NCBI RefSeq assembly: GCF_014898055.3
Contig: NW_023604861.1
Coordinates: 78,814,292 to 78,878,291, forward strand
DNA from: Talpa occidentalis
Taxonomy: Eukaryota > Chordata > Mammalia > Eulipotyphla > Talpidae
Direction of reading: 5' to 3'
DNA length: 64,000 bases
Shown: positions 45,386 through 56,626 of the stretch, one piece after another
Numbering within the stretch: the stretch's first letter is position 1
How the letters are laid out: every line of letters starts with the position of its first letter
The notes under the pieces: model-generated
Database searches by the model: none
What the model saw: only the letters and a program-made list of their open reading frames with translations
What the model was told of the DNA's origin: nothing
Made by a program: the position numbers and the translations under genes

Positions 45386-46369
45386 TCACCTCTGATGTTT
45401 AAAGAGCTTGGGTACTATCACTCCCATCTTTACAAGAAAAAAAACTGAAAAATTTAAAAAATCAACAACTTTTCTGGACTCATGAGAGAGTTGAGGTCCC
45501 AGGACAAAACATCACTCAAAATCTAAGGAGACAGGTAAATGCAAAGAACCAGAGGTGAGCTCTGCCCAACTGGAACAGTAGCAACTGGAACTCTAAGCTA
45601 GCAAGAACACATACATGGTCATTTTGAGGATGCACCAGGGCTCAGTGTGAATAGCATGACTGAACAAACTGGAGTCTTAAGCCATACACATTTGTGGGTT
45701 TTATCTCTAGGAATCTCACCAGGTTCTTGTTTTGAAGAGCCAAGAACACATTCCTGTGATGCTTGCAGGAGAATAAAAGTAACCATTTTTAAAAAGCATC
45801 CAGAGTATTCTCCATACCAAAGACCTATTCCCAAGGCTAAAGACTTTCCCGGAACCTTCAAGGTAGGGCCATTGACCCACTGCAGTCCACCTAACTCTCC
45901 TGTTTCACCTAAGAGGGGAAAACACAAAGAAACACTCTATGAGGGTCACTGTCTGGGACACAGGCTCATTAAAAACTGAGATCCAATCATGAGATTATAG
46001 AACACTTCTTTCCCCCCAAATACTACAACCACCATAAGACTGTAGTATAATAAGAGTGGATTATAGATGAAAGAGCTAAAAGGCATGGACTCTATTTAAG
46101 GAAAAGTACTTAGAGAAGTCCAAAGACAAAGGAAAGACAAAATCCAGAACACTAGTCAAATCTGAAGCCTTGCAGACACCTATATTTATAGGAAATGTTA
46201 AACATAGCCCAAATCCAAGCCAAATTAATATAAAACCTTACAGTTTAAAGTAGCTATCATGTTTATATTCCTATCTACCATGTTTGTAACTGTTTTCTCT
46301 TGGTTGCATTATTCTTTGTTTCTTTTTTTTTCTTCCCCTCTTTTTTGCTTTCTCTGGTTGATTAATAGA
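45386..46369. other. unique sequence with MIR-like remnant
   Basis: 45395-45460 (TGTTTAAAGAGCTTGGGTACTATCACTCCCATCTTTACAAGAAAAAAAACTG) resembles an antisense MIR. Two facing open frames of just over 100 codons (45619-45979, plus and minus) overlap almost entirely and have no family resemblance. Confidence 0.4.
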
Positions 46370-46847
46370 AGAATGTCAGAATTGTAGCCAACTGAAATAG
46401 TTCTCAATAGTCAAAACTGGAAAAATTTGAGCAACAAAATAAATACAGTAGTATTAGAGTTTACCCCACACTATAAAATTAATATCCCCAAGTTCATACT
46501 GATAAAAATAAAATGTTTGAATATATAAATAAGTGGGGGAGAGGAAACAAATTTCCCATGCAGCAGAATTCCAAATAATTTATAAAATACTCCATCCTCA
46601 AGGAGAGAGAGCCTAACTCCACACTCCTTAAATGTGAGTGGTCTACAGTGACTTCTTTCCAAAGAGTGTGATATAGAAATGGAGAATGAAGAGTGGTTGT
46701 ACAATGGAGAAACTTGACAAACTCTACCTCAACCATGGAACCAGCATCAGCTTTACGTTTGTGGTCTTCCTCCCCCCAAACATGTAATAACTGTACTCTA
46801 AGCATGAGAAAAACATTAGACAAATTTCAACAGAAGGGTATTCTAGG
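46370..46847 (+). mobile_element. L1M-type 3' UTR
   Basis: GTATTAGAGTTTACCCCACAC, GAGAGCCTAACTCCACACTCC, CAGTGACTTCTTTCCAAAGAGTGTG, ACAATGGAGAAACTTGACAAACTCTACCTCAACCATG and GCATGAGAAAAACATTAGACAAATTTCAAC follow the order of an old L1M-class 3' UTR in sense. The next SINE sits in or at its end. Confidence 0.7.
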
Positions 46848-47141
46848 GACACCCTGGTGGTGCAGGGGTTAAAGTCTCAGCCCTATCAAGCTATCACCAG
46901 CCACTGCGACATAAGTTCAATCCCCAGCCAGGGAGCTAGCCACATGGTGCAGGAGACCTCTCCTGTCTCCCCTGCTACTCCCTTTAGCAGTGTATTTCAG
47001 TAGATCCACCTCTTCTGCTCCCCACTCTGTCTCTGGTGAATCCTTTCAACCCCCACTCCTCTGGCCTACACCCACTCCTCTCGCCTACACCCCAGTTCTT
47101 GTATGCATAAATAAATAAAAATAAATCTTTAAAAGAAAAAG
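46848..47141 (+). mobile_element. tRNA-derived SINE with internal 19-bp duplication
   Basis: Sense copy of the older subfamily (GGGACACCCTGGTGGTGCAG to AATAAATCTTTAAAAG). CCCACTCCTCTGGCCTACA is tandemly duplicated at 47052-47070 and 47071-47089. I could not find a clear target-site duplication. Confidence 0.92.
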
Positions 47142-47179
47142 TTTTGAAATTAAATAATGTTAGTCCTTTAACTTGGTTC

Positions 47180-47345
47180 TCTTTCAAAGTTGTTTTAAGC
47201 ATTTTAGGTATTTTGCATTTCCATATGAATTGCAGAATAAGCTTGCCAGTTTCTACAAAAAAATCCCAATCAAATTTTGATAGAAATTGTGTTGAATTGG
47301 TAGGTCAATTGAGAGACAATAAGACATCCATTTGGCTAAGTGCTC
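47180..47345 (-). mobile_element. L1M-type fragment, antisense
   Basis: TTTTGCATTTCCATATGAATTGCAGAATAAGCTTGCCAGTTTCTAC, then CAATCAAATTTTGATAGAAATTGTGTTGAATTGG is a well-known antisense stretch of old L1M elements. Confidence 0.8.
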
Positions 47346-47529
47346 CACTTCTTCCAACTTATTCTTATTTTTCACAAAAGAAGAAGTCAACTTTAAAGGA
47401 AAATAAATACTTTTGGTTTAGCTATGTCCAAGTAAAGGGTTGCTTGGGCAAGTCAATTGGTGGAGTTGGAGAAAGAGATTAAACTTCTTCATCCATTAGT
47501 AACAGGGTTACCCTGCAATAGAGAGCCTC

Positions 47530-47831
47530 TGAGATGCTGTTCTTTTCTCTTTTTTTAGATTTATTTATTTATGCATACAAGACCTGGGGTACAGGCCAGA
47601 GATGCGGGGGTGAGAGGATTCACCAGAGACAGAGTGGGGAACAGAACAGGCAGACTGACTGAAACACACTGCTGAGGGGAGCAGTGGACGAGACAGAAGA
47701 GGTCTGCTGCGCTATGTGGGTTGCTCCCTGGCCGGCTGGGGATTGAACTCGTGCTGCAGAGGCTGCGAATTGCTTCATATGCGGTGCTTAACCCCTTGTG
47801 CCAACAGGGAGGCCCCCTGAGATGCTGTTCT
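47530..47831 (-). mobile_element. tRNA-derived SINE with target-site duplication
   Basis: Full-length antisense copy. Exact 14-bp flank TGAGATGCTGTTCT at 47530-47543 and 47818-47831. Confidence 0.96.
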
Positions 47832-48482
47832 AACTTGAAGTTCTATGATCTCTTGTTTCTGTTTGTTTCCTATCTGGTTTGCATACAGGAATTTGAAAAT
47901 TCAAAGTTCTTCTTTGCTCTTCACTGTATGGAAGATTCCTCTTCCTTTCTTTGTGTGCCTCCTTTCAATATTTTTCTAAATCCTGTGCTATTCTATGTTC
48001 TGAACAAAATAATCCAGTAGCTCCTGGTTGCCCCAGATCAGGGGGAACCCAAGTAGCCCTGGAACTCACAAAAAATAAAGTGTTGTGTGTGCTTGTGTGT
48101 GTCTGAGTGTGTGTGTGTTGTGAGTGGTGTGTGGGTAGACTATGTAGGAAAACTCAAATCAATAGGAGCAATTTAGTACACTGCTGTTCCCTTACGAAAG
48201 AAAAATTTTTCCATGCCACAGACATACAAACTCCCCCAAAATTGTTCTATTTGAATAAAACTTATAAACCTAGAGAAAAAAGATTCTGAATGAGTGCAAA
48301 TACAATCCAAAAGATATTTTTTCAGGTAGCTATTAATGTTGGGACTTTTTTTAAGGAACTTTAGAACTGTAATAACAGAAACTATATTCTTAGGTTTCCA
48401 GTTATATCAAGAGTTCGTCCATAGAAAAAATAACTTAAATAATGGTAATAATTATTAGAAACTGAATTTAAATGTAATTTGC
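47832..48482. other. unique sequence with (TG)n array
   Basis: Imperfect TG array at 48082-48140. No exon or repeat family recognised. Confidence 0.4.
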
Positions 48483-48712
48483 CGGCCTCTCTGGTGGCTC
48501 AAGGAGGTAAGCACAGCAGTGAAGCTATCCGCAGCCACTGCAGCACAAGTTCAATCCTCAGCCTGCCAGGAAGCAATACACATGGTGCGGCAGACCTCTC
48601 CTGACTCACCTCCTGCTCCCCTCAGCAGTGTATTTCAGTCAGTCTGCCTGTTCTATTCCCCACTCTGTCTCTGGTGAATCCTCTCACCCCAGCACCTTTG
48701 GTCTATGTATGC
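48483..48712 (+). mobile_element. SINE truncated at its 3' end
   Basis: Head and body complete (GGCCTCTCTGGTGGCTCAAGG to CTCACCCCAGCACCTTTGG), but the AATAAATAAATCTTT tail is missing, so it was shortened after insertion. No duplication readable. Confidence 0.9.
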
Positions 48713-49002
48713 ACCTATTGCCGTCTTTACCTACTGTTTTTTTTCTTGCTAAATGAAGAATATTCAACTTAGCAAAGAAATACAGTTCTATTAATTCAAA
48801 TTTCCCTTATAAGAGTATGAAAAAACTTCATAGAAAAATATACAATGTTCACATTACTAGGTTATAAAGATTTGAAAAGGAGGGTGAACTTAAAAACAAT
48901 CTTTTTTTTTCCTAATGTAAAGTGATTTAAATTCCTCCTGTGAAAATATGACATTCATCTTCTATTAACTGACTTTTTTGTTTTTGAAAACATAAACTTT
49001 AA

Positions 49003-49297
49003 AACACATAGCACAGGGGCCTCCCTGGTGATGCAAGGGTTAAGATGCAACCTATGAAGGTATCCGAAGAAACTGCAGCACAAGTTCAATTCCAGCCGGC
49101 CAGGGAGCAACCCACATGGTGCAGCAGGCCTCTCCTGACTTGCCCGCTGCTCCCCTCAGCAGTGTACTTTGGTCATTCTGCCTGTTCTGTTCCCTGCTCT
49201 GTCTCTGGTGAATCCTCTCACCCTTCACACCTTTGGCCTGTACCCCAGTTCTTGTATGCATAAATAACTAAAATCTTTTAAAAAAATGCATAGCACA
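49003..49297 (+). mobile_element. tRNA-derived SINE with target-site duplication
   Basis: Full-length sense copy. Flanks AACACATAGCACA (49003-49015) and AATGCATAGCACA (49285-49297). Confidence 0.94.
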
Positions 49298-50554
49298 AAC
49301 TTTAAATGTTTAAGTGAATTTTTTAAAAAACTTTATTATTTATGTGGAAGTTAAAAAATCTTGAAACAATAATGAAGATATTCAGCTCTTCTAATTGTTG
49401 TAGAGAGTGATTAATTTTCTATTTTTTCTATTTATAAAAGAGAATGACTTTTTTTGTAGAAAATGACACCTAAAGTGAGAAAATAATATAATGAAAGGAG
49501 AATACTATATTCTATATAAGCAACTAACATGCAATAAACAGGAAAATACCAAAAGAGAAATAGGTTGAAATGAATTGATGATACTATCAATGAAACTTAT
49601 AGTCAATAAAATTAAAAAGTAAGAGCAAATGCTACATTTTCCAAAAATTAAATAAGAAAAGGGTAAATAAAAAGAGTTAATATTATTTATAAATGCCAGT
49701 CCATCTTGAGTATTTTCTTATGAAAGTAATACATTTCTGATTTTTTTTTGAAAAGGAGAAACTGGAAAGTATAGAACTATATGAGAGAACATTCTAGACT
49801 TTTTCTGTAAACACACATAAAGTCTTACTGAAATAGAAGCATATGATTCTTGTGCAATTTGTTTTTTCAATATGTTTTCATCATCATATACCATATAATG
49901 CTCCTTTTCTTTCACTACTTATAGATTTGCTTAATTCATGTCATGGGTCATAACATTCTATTTTGTGGATATATTGCAATTTAAAGAATTGTCTATTTTA
50001 TACAATTTTTCTCTATTACAAGAAAGGCTAAAATGAAAATTCCTTCACATTTATCTTTGCTTACTTATGCAACTCAACTGCCAAATAATATCCTTGAAGC
50101 TCTGGATTCAAAGAGATGAATACAACATTTTAATAAGTACTAATAAATTGGTCTCAAAATTTTCTTCCAATTTAGAGTCATAGAGAATGTATGAAAATTC
50201 TTGTTTCCTCTGCCTGTCACCAATAAGTGGGTATTGATATTTTTCATCCTTGTCAAATTATTATGTAATATATCTATAATTCATTTGCTTTGTTCCTTGA
50301 ATTGTGGATAAAATTGAGTATTCCTCTCATGGTTATTTATTATTTAGATTTTTTTCTCTTAAACCACTCATTCTTCCCTGATTTACTTTTCTATGAGATT
50401 TTAGCTCCTTTTCTCACCAATTTGCAAGATAAATTACAAAATAAGCCTTTGAGTTTTGTTAGCCATCACCTCTGATTTTGGTGTCCTTTTATTCTGCCTA
50501 ATATAGTACAGAATATTTAACTTTTACCTAAGTGTTTTATCTAAGAATATAATT
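49298..50554. other. unique AT-rich sequence
   Basis: No gene seen. May include very old L1 sequence (TGTCTATTTTATACAATTTTTC around 49990) that I cannot assign. Confidence 0.35.
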
Positions 50555-50650
50555 GACCCATTTATTTAACAAATATTTATGGTATATTTACTATATGCTA
50601 AAAATATAATGATGACCAAGACACTCATTGACATGCATCAACCTTAAGGA
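50555..50650 (-). repeat. L2 LINE 3' end fragment
   Basis: CCCATTTATTTAACAAATATTTATGGTATATTTACTATATGC then ATAATGATGACCAAGACAC, antisense L2 order. Confidence 0.65.
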
Positions 50651-50667
50651 TTCTTGTTGCTATAAAT

Positions 50668-50980
50668 GAGGCATTTTATGGGGCTTCCCTGGTGGTGCAA
50701 GGGGTGAAGACACAACCTAAGAATCTATCTACAGTCACTGCAGCACCAGTTTGAGATCCCCGGCCCAGAAGTTACCCACATGGCGCAGCAGACCTCTCCT
50801 GACTCACCAGCTGCTCCCCTTAGCAGTGTATTTCAGTCAATCTGCCTGTTCTGTTCCCTACTCTGTCTCTAGTGAATCCTCTTACCCCCTCATACCTCTG
50901 GCCTGTACCCCAGTTCTTGTATGCATACATAAATAAATCTTTAAAAACAAATAAATAAAATACCACTTGAGGTATTTTAT
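50668..50980 (+). mobile_element. tRNA-derived SINE with target-site duplication
   Basis: Full-length sense copy (GGGGCTTCCCTGGTGGTGCAAG to ACATAAATAAATCTTTAAAA). Flanks GAGGCATTTTAT (50668-50679) and GAGGTATTTTAT (50969-50980). About ten non-A bases (TACCACTT) separate the A tail from the right flank. Confidence 0.93.
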
Positions 50981-51015
50981 TCTATTATGTATTCAAACTA
51001 GTCATTTTTATAAAA

Positions 51016-51127
51016 ATATAAAAGATATATTTTATATATATAATATATATTTTATATATAATAAAATTTATATATATAAAATATATATGTATATAAAATA
51101 TATATAATATATATTATATATAAAATA
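51016..51127. repeat. AT-only microsatellite with palindromes
   Basis: About 110 bp of TATATA/TTTTATA/AAAATATA with a single G in its centre. Several self-complementary segments could form cruciforms. Confidence 0.92.
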
Positions 51128-51495
51128 TAGAAGACAATGCCAGCCTGGACACTAGCTGCTTCTGGAACAAGAAACTAACATACCCACCACCCAGTGTGGC
51201 AGAACTTGACACATGGTCATTCTTATGTAAATCATTTAAAATAAGAAAAAAATATTACAGTACTGTTGAATCCTGTGTATTTCTACTACCATAAAGTTAA
51301 GTATTAATCTGATGTCCCAAGGTGAAGCTGAAGTTGATGTCCTAAGTGCTTTTCTTTTCATTTTTTTGTATATGTGTGTGTCCATAAATATGTACAGTAA
51401 CAGTTTTGCATGATTAAAAATATTTATTTAAAAATAAATGCTATCATATTATGTATCCTTGGAGAGTTGTTTTTATACCCAAGATTGTTTTAAAG

Positions 51496-51804
51496 ACTTA
51501 TCCATGTTGGAGCTGGAAGGGATCATGCTCAGCGAAATAAGCCAGAAAGAAAAAGAAAAATACCGGATGGTCTCACTCATAGCAGGAATCTAGAAATAAA
51601 TAAGGGACCAGGAAAAAGAATAACTATAAGAAAGAAAATATCAAAATCAACAAACAGCTATGAACCAGAGACACTTTATGGGGGTGGGGAAAGGAGGGCA
51701 TGGGGTCAAAATAAGGGGGATGTAATTGCAAGGGGAATATAAAAATAAAATTTAAATAATAAAAAAAGAAAAACAAACAAACAAAAAAAAACTTATCCAT
51801 GTTG
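51496..51804 (+). mobile_element. young L1 3' end with target-site duplication
   Basis: 5'-truncated sense L1, body 51510-51790. It opens in frame with the last ORF2 codons (ELEGIMLSEISQKEKEK, ending SLIAGI and a TAG). The short 3' UTR has a G-rich tract at 51680-51705 and an A-rich tail. An exact 14-bp flank ACTTATCCATGTTG lies at 51496-51509 and 51791-51804. The same C-terminus appears at 54.6 kb, so it is one family. Confidence 0.95.
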
Positions 51805-52916
51805 ATAAGTAGAACGCTAGTAAATTTATTTTAATAGCTCCAGATTGTATGACTACAACATAATTTATCCAATCCCCTAATTCTACTTGTTTGCTATTTA
51901 TTACAAACATGGCTGCAAGAAACACTGTATTTGTCCATGTCAACTAATACATTTTACAAGATATACTCTAAGATATTTACAAGCAGAATTGCTGGACCCA
52001 TGGAGCAGGGTCTTTGAGTTTATTAAATACTGAAAAATTCTTTTCCCAATTTGTGCACCATTTTAAGATTCTTCCAAGAATGTATCATGGTTTTCTTTGA
52101 TCCATATCCTTTATTATTGTCAGATATTTAAATTTTTTGCTAATTTTATGTGTGAAAAATGGCATTTCATTGGTGTTTTATTTTGCATTTCCTCAACTAC
52201 AGCAGGTTGAGCACATTTTCATACCATTTATTTTCCATTTAGGTTTCTTTTTATGTGAATTGCCTGTTCATACACTTTGCTCTTTTTTCCTTTACCTGAA
52301 TGTCTGTTTACTTACTGATTTGTGAAGTGCTCTTTATATCAATTCTTTGTCAGTTTTCTGTATTGCAAATATTTTCCTATAGACAAGATTTGACTTTTCA
52401 CTTTGCTTGTGGTGACTTTTGTTATGCAAAATTTTATATTTTAATTGCATCAAATATATCAATACTTTATATTTTGTGTCTATGCAAGAAATCTTTTTCT
52501 ATCCAGAAGTGATTTAGATATTCTCCTATATTATTGTCAAATATTTCAAAGTTTTATTTTAATATCACTTTCTCTGTAGGTTAAGATAAGAATATAATTT
52601 TATATTTTTCCATATGAATAATTACTTGTCTCAGCTTATTTTGAATAGTACTTCCTTTCACAATAATAAATCGTACCTTTTCTGTGTGTCTGGCTTCCAT
52701 AAATCATCTCTCTGGTTTGGTCCATTAGACTGTCTCTTGTTGTATTGTCATCACACCGTTAATTGAGATAGCTTTGTAATGAGATTCAAAATTTAGTGGA
52801 GCAATCTTCTGCCTTATTATTATTATTATTCAAAATCATCTTAGTTATTTTTTTCCATTGTGGGAATGTTAACATCTTTTATGAATTCAGTCCATATTAC
52901 CTATAACTACATTTTC

Positions 52917-53233
52917 CACACTTTCTTTTTTTTTCTTTTTTTTTAAAGATTTATTTATTTATGCATACAAGAACTGGGATACAGGCCAGAGGTGTGGGGG
53001 GTGGGGGCGTATGTGAGAGGATTCACCAGAGACAGAGTGGGGAACAAAACAGGCAGATCGACAGAACTACACTGCTGAGGGGAACAGTGGGTGAGTGAGG
53101 AGAGGTCTGCTGCACCATGTGCGAAGCTCCCTGGTGGGCTGGGGTTTGAACTTGCACTGCAGCAGGTGTAGACAGCTTCGTAGGTTGGGTCTTAACCCCT
53201 TGCACCACCAGGGAGGCCCCCACATTTTCTTTT
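52917..53233 (-). mobile_element. tRNA-derived SINE with target-site duplication
   Basis: Antisense copy inserted in the old L1. Flanks CCACACTTTCTTTT (52917-52930) and CCACATTTTCTTTT (53220-53233). The body has a G-rich expansion (GTGTGGGGGGTGGGGGCG). Confidence 0.95.
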
Positions 53234-53428
53234 GTGTTTAAAAAATATTTTTTCCGTGAAGTTTTTATGTTCCTTTTATCAGATTTATATATAATCATAG
53301 TTTGATATTGCTGATATTTAAACTCATATCTTTTTAATCATTTAATTGTTTCTGATTTTTGGAACATAATTAATTTTTTACAATTAGTATATTAAGCAAC
53401 CTGTTAATTTTTGTATTATTCCTATATT

Positions 53429-53792
53429 TGTTCAGGCTGTCATAACAAAACAACATAGATGGAAGAGTTTAAAAAACAGAAATGCATTTTCTCATGGCTT
53501 CAGAGTTCTTGAAATGGAAAGTCCCAGATCAAGTTCCAGCAGGATTAATTTTTGTTTTAAACAATATTTCTTGCTTGTAGGTGACCACCTAGCTATTTTG
53601 TCCTTACAAGGCAGAGAGCGAGAAAATCTTCCTCTTCCTATAAAACCATAGTCCTATCAGATTAGGGCTCCACTCTTAAACTCTTAACTTAACCTTCATT
53701 ACTTCCTAAATACCCTATCTCCAGATATAGTAACACTGTGGTCATACAGTCAACATATGAATTTGGGAGATGACACAATTCAGTCCATACCA
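53429..53792 (-). mobile_element. MLT1-type MaLR LTR
   Basis: Antisense LTR from TGTTCAGGCTGTCATAAC to CAGTCCATACCA. Internal order: GAAATGCATTTTCTCATGGCTTC, GGAAAGTCCCAGATCAAG, CAGATTAGGGCTCCACTC, CAACATATGAATTTGGGAGATG. No internal MaLR sequence is attached. Flanking ATATT and ATTTC are only a partial match. Confidence 0.85.
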
Positions 53793-54189
53793 ATTTCTAA
53801 TATTTTGTTTGTATCATCTCTTTGGTTTTCTATGTAAATAATTATTTAATTTTTAATTAGTTTTTATTTTCCTTTTCCTATTATATCTGTTAGGATAATG
53901 ATATTAAATAACCAGCAAAAACTATCCTTTACCTGACTTTGAAAGAAATCTTTTGTTTGTTTCACCAGTAACTGTGACATTTGCTGTATATTTTGCTAGA
54001 TAAATGATGTCAGTTTTAGTAACCAATATTCTCCACCTATATTGCTGATATTCTCTGTTTAATCCTAAGTGAATATTCACTTTTTTGTGTGTATCTACTG
54101 AGGTAGTATTTTTAAGTTTTCTGGATTCATCTTTAATGTGTAGGATTATAGTAATACTTTTTTAAATTTTAAACCATCCTGGAATTTCT

Positions 54190-55065
54190 GGAAACACAGG
54201 AAATTTTTGCAACAGGAAAAATAGGAAATGAAATGACCTAGAAATGAGAATGTTCTTGGTATATTTGAAGAACAGGAAAAAGAGTGTTAATGGTTCATAG
54301 TTAATGCTAAAGTGGTGGAAGATGAGGTCAGCAAAACAAAATGCAAAGGGAAACCACTGGAAGTTTTTATTTTTATTTTTTTAATTTTATTTAATTTTAT
54401 ATATTTTTACATCATTTTTCCTTTTTGCACAATGCATGCATTTTCATCTTGGTTATAGTCCGCATATAATTCCCACCCCACCCCCTTGTTTGATCCTGCT
54501 TCCTTCTCCCCGCCCCTTCCCCCACCCGTACTGTGTCTCTGGTTTATAGTTGCTTGTTGATTTTGATTTTTACTTTATTATAATTAGTCTTTTTCCTGGT
54601 CCCTTACTTAGGTTTTCTAAATTCCTGCTATGAGTGAGACCATCCAGTTTTTTTCTTTTTCTTTCTGGCTTATTTCGCTGAGCATGATCCCTTCTAGCTC
54701 CATCAATGTTGCTGCAAATTGCATGAGTTTATCTTTTTCGATTGCTGAGTAATATTCCATGGTGTATATGTACCACATCTTCTTAATCCACTGGAAGTTT
54801 TTAAGCATACATAGCTTTATTTATGTTTTCAAAACACTGTAAGCATGCCATTTGGAGAATTCATTACAGGGAGGCAACTGTGAAAGGAGGGAACACAGTC
54901 ATGAAGCAGTTCCAAGTGTCCAGACAAGCAAAGATGAATGTGATGTGGAACAGAATGGGAGGTATTTTGGAGAAAGTATCAACTAAGTTGCTGATGGGTT
55001 GCATGTGAGAGAGACAAGGACAGCATAAAGATGACTCCTAGGATTTGGCTATGTTTCTGATGCAG
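54190..55065 (+). repeat. ancient mammalian repeat split by a young L1
   Basis: Left part: GGAAATGAAATGACCTAG, GGTGGAAGATGAGGTCAGC, AAAGGGAAACCACTGGAAG. Right part after the L1: GTTTTCAAAACACTGTAAGC, AAGTTGCTGATGGGTTGCATG, GGACAGCATAAAGATGACTCCTAGGATTTGGC. Together they follow the order of a common old mammalian repeat ('gatgaggtcag...gggaagccattggagggttttaagcag...gctgatggattggatgtg...aaggatgactcctaggtttttggc'). I do not recall its family name with confidence. Confidence 0.55.
54354..54803 (-). mobile_element. young L1 3' end with target-site duplication
   Basis: Antisense, 5'-truncated, body 54370-54787. The minus frame (54617-54787) is the intact last 55 or so codons of L1 ORF2p (WYIYTMEYYSAIEKDKLM, then ELEGIMLSEISQKEKEK, ending SLIAGI and stop) without a frameshift. 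The 3' UTR holds a G-rich tract (C-rich on plus, 54508-54527). Exact 16-bp flank CCACTGGAAGTTTTTA at 54354-54369 and 54788-54803. It is in the same family as the copies at 37.1 and 51.5 kb. Confidence 0.95.
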
Positions 55066-55239
55066 TACTCAGATGTATATACAGATTTAGTTGGCTTTAG
55101 TTCAATAAATTTTATTGAATTTTTTCCATGATCCACTAAATATGTTCCCAATATACATTTTAGAGAATACAGGAAACTGGAAATAAGAAAAAAAAAACAC
55201 ACACACACAAAGTTCTCCCACCAAATACAGGTTCTCTTA

Positions 55240-55485
55240 ACTTTTGATTTATTTCTTACTAGTCATTTCTTTGTGCATACTTTCATTGTAATAAAATATA
55301 CATAACATAAAATTTACCATCTAAATCAATTTTAAGTGTATAGTTCAGTGACAGAAAGTACATCTAAATTTCCGTGTTACTATCACCACCATCTACCTCC
55401 AGAACTTTTTCATCAATACAAATTGAAACTCTGTACTCACTAACCTATAGCTTACCCAACCCCTATATTTTTCATGTTAAGATTA
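55240..55485 (-). mobile_element. L1M-class 3' UTR fragment, antisense
   Basis: TAAAATATACATAACATAAAATTTACCATC, TTTTAAGTGTATAGTTCAGTG, ACTATCACCACCATCTACCTCCAGAACTTTTTCATC, GAAACTCTGTACTCACTAAC are in the exact order of a familiar old L1 3' UTR read in antisense. Confidence 0.85.
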
Positions 55486-56111
55486 TATTCTACCTGTCCT
55501 ATTATATTCATTTTGATCTGACCTTTATTTGAAAAGTTTAAGAGAGAATTTTTAAATTTCATTTTGCTTTTTTCTATATTGAAAAAAAAAGTACAAAAAA
55601 CAAAGAACAAAAAGTGTCTTTTCCTTTTGCCTAATCCAGGAATATTATCCTGAAGGTGAAGACAAAATCCAGATTTTAAAAATATTCTCTCATGGAAAAC
55701 TAACTACTGAAACGTAGGAGACCAAATACCTACACTGCTGAGAAATAATGAATTTATTATTTCTTTGAAATTCTTCTCACCATTTTTTTGTCTACCCTGG
55801 AGATTTAGAGGAATTTCTAATATATATTCCATTGCACCATTCTTGGAAATCAGACTTTAATGAAACTTTTCAAAGTTCAGCTTCCAAAAGGTTGTTTTCA
55901 TTTCTCTTCATTGTTTGCTTGCAATGAGCACAGCGCCACAGAGAGAGCTTGGCCCCAGGGGACAGTGGAAAAGAAAGGACACCACATTTCCTTGGTAGCC
56001 TAACAAACCAAGAGAAAAATTCAAAAGCTTTTGACTTTTTATTTCTTCACATACAATAGATTTCTTTATTTAAATTGAACAAATATGAAAACTGGAAGGT
56101 TCATTGTATGC

Positions 56112-56626
56112 AAAAGGGCAAACATTTATTTATTTATTTATTTAAATACAATTTTATTTATTTGCTATTGATTTACAAAACCATCTATTCTGGAGTGACA
56201 ATTTCATACCTCCATATGTGCCCATGGTTCCCTTATTCTTCACCGAAAGTACTCAAGCCATCCCCTGACTCTCTCTGCCCTCCTCCCTGCCCCCACCTAA
56301 TGACCCTTATAGTTTTCACAGAGTCTGAGTTATTTTCACTGTGTTTTGTCTGTTTGTTTTCTCTGCTTGTTTATATACCACACATAAATGAAACCATCCA
56401 GTAACTGTCTTTTACTTTCTGACTTTATTCACTTAGCATAATGAACTCAAGATCCATCTATAGTATCACAAAGGTATTATTTCTTTTTTTAATATTTTTG
56501 AGTTAATATTTCGTACATCATTATTTGCATTATGAGAGTGCATTAGGCTCTCTCCCCTTCAGGTGTTATAAAAGGCACTATTTCATCTTTTTAAATAGCT
56601 GAGTAGTATTCCATAAAAGGACAAAC
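56112..56626 (-). mobile_element. L1 3' end with target-site duplication
   Basis: Antisense L1, 5'-truncated, body 56124-56614. Order: T-rich tail, ATTTACAAAACCATCTATTCTGG, C-rich CTCCCTGCCCCCACC, ACACATAAATGAAACCATCC, CTTTATTCACTTAGCATAATG, AGCTGAGTAGTATTCCAT. Flanks AAAAGGGCAAAC (56112-56123) and AAAAGGACAAAC (56615-56626). Older than the copy at 54.4 kb. About 90 bp around 56484-56570 do not fit the L1 and look like a nested insertion. Confidence 0.88.

Larger units (their letters stand above)
51830..54185 (-). mobile_element. old L1M-class element, antisense, twice interrupted
   Basis: 51830-52700 reads as an antisense L1M 3' UTR (AGAATTGCTGGACCC, TTTCATTGGTGTTTTATTTTGCATTTCC, GTTGAGCACATTTTCATACC, GCAAATATTTTCCTATAGAC). 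52700-52930 continues (GAGATAGCTTTGTAATGAGATTC). 53225-53428 and 53793-54185 continue further (CAGTAACTGTGACATTTGCTGTATATTTTGC, AAACCATCCTGGAATTTCTGG, an RT-region word). It is interrupted by a SINE and an MLT1 LTR. No frame survives. Confidence 0.75.

Noticed and set aside
45619..45979. Facing open frames of more than 100 codons on both strands
   Set aside because: Near-complete overlap on opposite strands with no family resemblance suggests stop-poor sequence, not two genes.
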